From positions 1 through 11,910 of the forward strand of contig JANXXZ010000265.1 in NCBI GenBank assembly GCA_025350385.1: a stretch of 11,910 bases of DNA, given 5' to 3'. A program made the position numbers and the translations under genes. Below are positions 8,008-11,910 of this stretch, one piece after another (positions within the stretch are counted from its first letter, which is position 1; the number at the start of each line of letters is the position of its first letter). Below the pieces are notes generated by a model. That model had not been told where the DNA came from, made no database searches, and saw only the letters and a list, made by a program, of their open reading frames with translations. The DNA comes from Bacteroidales bacterium. Lineage in GTDB: Bacteria; Bacteroidota; Bacteroidia; Bacteroidales; UBA4417.

Positions 8008-8447
8008 AAATTACCGAAATTTGTTTTTAGGGGGGAGCTAAAGTAACTAAAATATTTTATATGCCTTGAGGATTGGTTTTTCAGATTCAGGATAAGTTGT
8101 TAGAAGTTTAAAACAAGGATGAAAACGGATTAAGTTGATTTAAACACTTCTGACTAACAGACTGTTTAAAATTCTCTGTTTGAGATGAATACCAATAGAA
8201 AGAGAGCATTGTAAAAACAAAATTTCATAAGGGAATTAATTGTTTTATGCTAATTTCCTTACGAACAATAAATATATTAGTCATTGTTATCTATTGAGAT
8301 TGAAGTCTTACGAGCAAACCAAACATAATTCAATTTTTAAACACAGGGTCTATATCGTTGTTTAATCAATGGCCTGTATCAGAATATATGAAAAATAGAA
8401 TTCTCTTTCAGTATCTTCACCTGTCACTAAGAGCAAAGCCCAGTATC
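8008..8447. other. 440-bp AT-rich intergenic region between hemW and the GH3 gene
   Basis: I see no plausible gene, tRNA or known RNA here. It is markedly AT-rich and should contain the 3' end of the hemW transcript and the promoter of the GH3 gene. Two inverted repeats are present: the clear one at 8228-8261, listed separately, and a gapped, imperfect one between 8099-8112 and 8139-8158. No TTG/TAnnTTTG pair of correct spacing was found near the GH3 start. Confidence 0.5.
8228..8261 (-). terminator. AT-rich hairpin, possible hemW transcript end
   Basis: TAAGGGAATTA (8228-8238) and TAATTTCCTTA (8251-8261) form an 11-bp inverted repeat with one mispaired position and a 12-nt loop. In the minus-strand RNA the hairpin is followed within about six nucleotides by a T-rich run (TTTTGTTTTT, 8221-8212), as in an intrinsic terminator. 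It lies about 190 bp after the hemW stop and its stem is weak, so the call is tentative. Confidence 0.35.
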
Positions 8448-9620
8448 TCATTCCCGGAAAAAATCAGCTGCAATACCATCGGCCCTGAATTTACCTTCAT
8501 TTGTCAGAAAGAGTGTTGCATCCTGAAATTCTGGCTGTGGTGACAGCTCTTTTGTCCTGATACTGTTTTTCAGTATCAGAAAGCCTTGATCGATTGCCGG
8601 TTGTGCATCTCTTAGTACCTGCGCTAACCACTCGGGCCCGAAATTTTCACGGATATAGCTGAGGTTGCAACCCCACATGGTGCGCAACGATGTCATTACA
8701 TACTCATTAAATAGTTGGGCAGGAGTAAGGAATTCCTTCTCGAATGGGATTTCGCTCTGTTGCAACGATTGGATGTAAAGGCCAAGGTTGGAGACATTCC
8801 ACTGCCTCGAAACCCTGTTAAAAGAATGAGCTGAGGGTCCGATTCCAAGATAACTGATGCCCTGCCAGTAAGCTGTGTTGTGCCTGGCATACATACCCGG
8901 TTTACAAAAATTTGACACTTCGTAGTGCAAAAATCCGGATGCTTCTAAAAGCGAAGTCAGGATATCGAAGTGTTGTGCCTGTTGTGCATCCTCAACACCA
9001 GGTAGTTTCCCTTTCTTAATGAGGACCGCAAGCGGGGTCATCTCTTCCACTGTTAACGCATAAGCCGAAATATGGGGTACATCCAGTTCCAAGGCCGTCA
9101 TCAAATTGGATTCCCAACAGGTACTATCAAGTGTTGGGATTCCATAAATGAGGTCGATACTAAGGTTGCTGAAACCTGCATCCTGCGAATGTTTCACACT
9201 ATTGTAGGCTTGCCGGGCCGAATGGGTGCGGTTCAGAAATTTCAGATCCCGATCCTCAAATGATTGTATTCCGATGCTCAACCGGTTTACTCCGCATGCT
9301 ATCAATTCGCTGAGTTTCTTTTTGGTAAGTTCGTCAGGATTGGCCTCGAGGGTTATTTCCGCTCCGGGATCAACGGAGAACAGGCGGTGGATTACCGAAA
9401 GAAGATTGGCAATTTCTGAAGCACTAAGTAATGAAGGTGTACCTCCGCCAAAGTATACCGTATTTACCGGTTCGCCTTGCAGGAAGTCTTTTTGTATTTC
9501 CAGTTCATGAAGCATGGCCGGCAGAAGATCCGCGCGATATTTAACGGATGCAAGGGAATAGAAATTACAATAATGACATTTTTGCCTGCAGTAGGGGATG
9601 TGGAGGTATATTCCTGACAT
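8448..9620 (-). CDS. hemW: Radical SAM heme chaperone HemW
   Basis: This 390-residue radical SAM protein starts MSGIYLHIPYCRQKCHYCNF. The C11-x3-C15-x2-C18 triad binds the 4Fe-4S cluster. Residue 20 is phenylalanine rather than the fourth cysteine of true coproporphyrinogen dehydrogenase (HemN, CX3CX2CXC), which places it in HemW. Other family motifs are VYFGGGTPSLL (55-65), EANPDELT (92-99), RLSIGIQSF (113-121), DLIYGIP (156-162), HYEVSNF (232-238) and RHNTAYWQG (246-254), followed by the HemN C-terminal domain ending LTNEGKFRADGI. HemW binds heme and delivers it to respiratory enzymes. It is often misannotated as an oxygen-independent coproporphyrinogen III oxidase, which it is not known to be. 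Length is normal and ATG 9620 gives the standard N-terminus. It lies 244 bp downstream of the histidine kinase gene, across a purine-rich spacer. Confidence 0.95.
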   Translation of the reverse strand: MSGIYLHIPYCRQKCHYCNFYSLASVKYRADLLPAMLHELEIQKDFLQGEPVNTVYFGGGTPSLLSASEIANLLSVIHRLFSVDPGAEITLEANPDELTKKKLSELIACGVNRLSIGIQSFEDRDLKFLNRTHSARQAYNSVKHSQDAGFSNLSIDLIYGIPTLDSTCWESNLMTALELDVPHISAYALTVEEMTPLAVLIKKGKLPGVEDAQQAQHFDILTSLLEASGFLHYEVSNFCKPGMYARHNTAYWQGISYLGIGPSAHSFNRVSRQWNVSNLGLYIQSLQQSEIPFEKEFLTPAQLFNEYVMTSLRTMWGCNLSYIRENFGPEWLAQVLRDAQPAIDQGFLILKNSIRTKELSPQPEFQDATLFLTNEGKFRADGIAADFFRE

Positions 9621-9639
9621 TGGGGCGTATAGAGGATTA

Positions 9640-9677
9640 GGGGAGAATCAGGGTTTGAGGGTAGGAGGGTGAGAGGG
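9640..9677 (+). repeat. Degenerate octamer repeat with G-quadruplex-forming pattern
   Basis: On the + strand, G-runs occur at 9640-9643, 9651-9653, 9659-9661, 9667-9669 and 9675-9677. The loops are 7, 5, 5 and 5 nt. The last four tracts keep an exact 8-nt period (GGGTTTGA, GGGTAGGA, GGGTGAGA, GGGACGCA). This satisfies the G3+N1-7 quadruplex rule with one tract to spare. The surrounding stretch 9621-9728 is strongly purine-rich. It sits 20 bp upstream of the hemW start, on the template strand for that gene. Confidence 0.7.
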
Positions 9678-9779
9678 ACGCAGGAGTTATTGGGAAAGAG
9701 GGAGCGATGAAGAGAAGGAACAAGGACGGTTCGAAAAGTTATTGGGTTGGTTCAACGTTTTCAGATTATTTATCCGGCG

Positions 9780-9802
9780 TTCCTGATATCCAATTCCTGA
9801 TA
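9780..9802. repeat. Short direct repeat TTCCTGATA x2
   Basis: TTCCTGATA occurs at 9780-9788 and again at 9794-9802, a 14-nt period in the spacer between the kinase and hemW genes. It could be a regulator half-site pair or chance; nothing else supports a function. Confidence 0.4.
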
Positions 9803-9864
9803 ACTAATAACCATTAACCTGCTTTCGAAAATTGAGGAAACGAAACGGATTCCGGAGAATCATT

Positions 9865-11367
9865 TTATTTCTTCAGAACGATCCTGAATGTAGTTCCCTT
9901 TCCGATAGTTGAACTCCTTACGAAGATCCTGCCTTTATGGTATTCGCGGATGATGCGTCTTGAAAGGGATAAACCTAGTCCCCAGCCCCGTTGCTTGCTG
10001 GAATATCCTGGATTGAAGATGGTTTTGAACATGTTTCGCGGAAGTCCTTTCCCGCTGTCGGAAACATCGATCATTACATGCCGTTCATCCTCCAGGATGT
10101 CAATAGTTAAAGAACCGGCGCGGGTCATGGCATCCACGGCATTTTTAACCAGGTTCTCAATTACCCAGTCGAACAGCTGGTAATTGAGAGGTACCAGGAT
10201 CGACTGATCTTCGGAGAGGTTGATTGAAAAATGAATCTTTTGTGAGGTGCGTGTTTTGAGATATGAAACGGATTGATAGATCAGTTCCACAATGTTTTCG
10301 GGTTTTAGAACCGGGGTAGAGCCTATTTTTGAAAAACGATCGGTAACGGTCTTTAACCTGTTTACATCTTTATGCAATTCACTAATGGTATCCTCGTCAA
10401 TTCCTTTTGTCTCAAGGTAATCAACCCATGCCATCATGGATGAAAGCGGCGTGCCCAGCTGATGCGCCGTTTCTTTGGCCAATCCTACCCAAACCTGGTT
10501 TTGTTCCGAACGGCGGGCTGTGCTGAACAAAAGATAAGCCACCAGGAGGAAAATACCGATAATAGCTAACTGTATATATGGGAAATAACGCAACTGCGTA
10601 AGTACATAGGAATCTTTATAAAAGATATAATTCTTTCCCCTGTCGGCTACCTCTATGGCAATGGGGTCATTTTCAGCCGACATTTCATCGATCATATGCC
10701 GCAGGTAAACAGGGTCATGGATGAGTAAGGTGTCAACATGACTGTATTTTATAGCTTTCATTTGAGTGCTGTCGGTTATGACCACGGGTACCGAAGCAGA
10801 ATTATTCACGATTTCACTGAAAAATGAATTTACCAGGCTGTTGAGCACTTGCTGGACCTCAGTAAAGAGCTTGGAATCTTTGTAATAGATATAATTTTTA
10901 ACTCCCAAATTAGAAATCACTATTGGTGGATAAAATTCATATTTTTTTAAAAGTATTGGATTTATTAAATCACCGTGTTTAATTGGTATGTCAATGTTTC
11001 TAGTATCCAAAGTGATACCTTCACGACTTGTTAAAACTACAGGTATTGTACTATTTTTCTCAATAATTGTAAGATAAAAACCTATATCTTCTTTTGGATC
11101 TGCATTTGAGATATGCTTTTGAGCTTCTGCGTAAAGTTCAACACGATTTCTTTCTTCACGTCTTATCTCATTAAAAAATTTACTAGTTGTATTTACGAGA
11201 GCTAATCTATGGTTAAGTGCAGAGGCCCAAATATTCACTTTAGCTCGTTCATCATGAGCAATTTTCTTAATCAATAAATTTGAATAATAAAGAGAAAAGA
11301 GTACAATAGTACAAGCAATTAAAAATAATAATTGTTTTAGCTTTCTGTGTTTCAGATAAAAACTCAT
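9865..11367 (-). CDS. Membrane sensor histidine kinase with duplicated extracytoplasmic module
   Basis: This 500-residue protein has a first transmembrane helix at about 12-33, an extracytoplasmic sensor at about 34-257, a second helix at about 262-283, and a cytoplasmic kinase core. The H-box is AKETAHQLGTPLSSMMAW (297-314) with phospho-acceptor H302. The ATPase domain shows an N-box IENLVKNAVDAM (403-414), G1 DVSDSGKGLP (434-443) and G2 GWGLGLSLSRRI (461-472). No HAMP domain fits in the short linker after helix 2. The sensor contains two related segments: STIPVVLTSREG to NYIYYKDSKLFTEVQ (106-171), and ASVPVVITDSTQ to NYIFYKDSYVLTQLR (191-260). It should autophosphorylate in response to an unknown periplasmic signal. 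No response regulator is adjacent in the window, so it is an orphan here. It starts 98 bp after the PPK2 gene, possibly co-transcribed. About the first 165 codons are unusually AT-rich, with many ATA and TTA codons, unlike the rest of the gene. Confidence 0.93.
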   Translation of the reverse strand: MSFYLKHRKLKQLLFLIACTIVLFSLYYSNLLIKKIAHDERAKVNIWASALNHRLALVNTTSKFFNEIRREERNRVELYAEAQKHISNADPKEDIGFYLTIIEKNSTIPVVLTSREGITLDTRNIDIPIKHGDLINPILLKKYEFYPPIVISNLGVKNYIYYKDSKLFTEVQQVLNSLVNSFFSEIVNNSASVPVVITDSTQMKAIKYSHVDTLLIHDPVYLRHMIDEMSAENDPIAIEVADRGKNYIFYKDSYVLTQLRYFPYIQLAIIGIFLLVAYLLFSTARRSEQNQVWVGLAKETAHQLGTPLSSMMAWVDYLETKGIDEDTISELHKDVNRLKTVTDRFSKIGSTPVLKPENIVELIYQSVSYLKTRTSQKIHFSINLSEDQSILVPLNYQLFDWVIENLVKNAVDAMTRAGSLTIDILEDERHVMIDVSDSGKGLPRNMFKTIFNPGYSSKQRGWGLGLSLSRRIIREYHKGRIFVRSSTIGKGTTFRIVLKK

Positions 11368-11465
11368 TTCGTTTATTTGAGAAGGTAATTATTGTATTTT
11401 AAGGTGATAAGCATCTGTTTCATTTTGAAGGGTTATTTGAGGTTAATAACGGCCGGTCCGGACAG

Positions 11466-11910
11466 TTATTTCCCGGATTTTTCTTTTTCAAGGATTACTT
11501 TTGCCTTTTGCAGGTCAGCTTTCTGCTCTTTTGTAATAACAGGATAATGTAATCGCAACGATTTGAGCTTTTCGACAATGATATTGCTTACGGCAGCGCG
11601 CATAAACCATTTTTTATCCGCAGGTATCACATACCAGGGAGCAAGTTCTGTTGATGTATGTTTAATCATATCCTCATATGCATCCATGTAGTTGGGCCAA
11701 AGAGCACGTTCGTTAAGGTCGTCGATATTGAATTTCCAGTTTTTCGTAGGGTCATCAATACGTTCCAGCAGTCGTTCCTTCTGCACTTCCGGCGAAACAT
11801 GCAGGAAGAACTTCAGGATTACCGTTCCATTGGTTGTCAGGTAATTCTCAAAATTATTAATGTCTTCGTACCGTTGTTTCCAGAACGTTTCATCTTTTTC
11901 GGGATTTTTT
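11466..11910 (-). CDS. PPK2-family polyphosphate kinase (polyP:nucleotide phosphotransferase), C-terminal part
   Basis: The frame stays open to the right edge of the window, so 147 C-terminal residues are visible and the start lies outside. The sequence reads RYEDINNFENYLTTNGTVIL, then KFFLHVSPEVQKERLLERID, followed by DPTKNWKF, a YMDAYEDM segment and STELAPWYVIPADKKWFMR. All are signatures of the PPK2 fold, a P-loop kinase of thymidylate-kinase type. The Walker A and B motifs belong to the missing N-terminal half. PPK2 enzymes use polyphosphate to phosphorylate NMPs or NDPs; the visible part does not let me separate class I, II or III. The ATG-like start near 11786 is only an internal GTG codon and is not the real start, because homology continues upstream without a break. 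The TAA stop is at 11468-11466. Confidence 0.92.
   Translation of the reverse strand, partial: KNPEKDETFWKQRYEDINNFENYLTTNGTVILKFFLHVSPEVQKERLLERIDDPTKNWKFNIDDLNERALWPNYMDAYEDMIKHTSTELAPWYVIPADKKWFMRAAVSNIIVEKLKSLRLHYPVITKEQKADLQKAKVILEKEKSGK

Noticed and set aside
8099..8158. Gapped inverted repeat GTTAGAAGTTTAAA / TTTAAACACTTCTGACTAAC
   Set aside because: Two insertions are needed to pair the arms, and such matches are common in AT-rich spacers.
9845..9861. Small stem GATTC-CGGA-GAATC after the kinase gene as a terminator
   Set aside because: It is only 5 bp and is followed by a mixed CGTTTCGTTTCC rather than a T-run.
11450..11464. GC-rich CGGCCGGTCCGGAC segment after the PPK2 gene as a terminator
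   Set aside because: The palindromic parts overlap each other and cannot form a stem with a proper loop; no T-run follows.
1..11910. CRISPR array, tRNA/rRNA, transposase, phage, toxin-antitoxin or defence system
   Set aside because: No spaced direct-repeat array, cloverleaf, transposase motif or defence-type domain was seen on either strand; the region reads as ordinary chromosome.

Overview
The window looks like a chromosomal segment of an environmental member of the Bacteroidota, most likely Bacteroidales-like. The evidence is a secreted protein with a type IX secretion (T9SS) C-terminal sorting domain, a prokaryotic GH3-family protein, a histidine kinase with the AHQLGTP H-box I associate with this phylum, a TTG-N21-TAnnTTTG promoter in front of recJ, and genes without clear Shine-Dalgarno sequences. 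GC is moderate, in the low forties per cent by eye.

Layout, left to right. Positions 1-83 (-) hold the first 27 codons of purH. A 375-bp divergent spacer follows, then a MacB/FtsX-type ABC transporter permease at 459-1709 (+). The spacer at 1710-2042 carries a CGCAAAG tandem/inverted repeat. Next is a T9SS-sorted secreted protein at 2043-3518 (-), split by one in-frame TAA at 2919-2921. It is divergent from recJ (3883-5652, +), which has a good Bacteroidota-type promoter. After recJ everything is on the minus strand. Read in transcription order from the right edge, these are the C-terminal 147 residues of a PPK2-family polyphosphate kinase (11466-11910), a membrane sensor histidine kinase (9865-11367), the radical-SAM heme chaperone HemW (8448-9620), a GH3-family acyl-adenylating enzyme (6469-8007) and a LysE-family exporter (5746-6366). 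The gaps in this run are 98, 244, 440 and 102 bp, so PPK2-kinase and GH3-LysE are the likelier co-transcribed pairs.

Most of this is housekeeping or common accessory content: purine synthesis, DNA repair, heme trafficking, transport, polyphosphate-dependent nucleotide phosphorylation and signalling. I see no CRISPR array, phage, transposase, toxin-antitoxin or defence locus, and no convincing new multigene system. The points worth a second look are smaller. They are the single-stop disruption of the secreted protein; the histidine kinase, whose first third is encoded by strikingly AT-rich DNA (about 28% against 46% GC) that ends near the boundary of a duplicated sensor module; a regular G-quadruplex-type octamer repeat upstream of hemW; the CGCAAAG palindromic repeat; and the GH3-exporter pairing.
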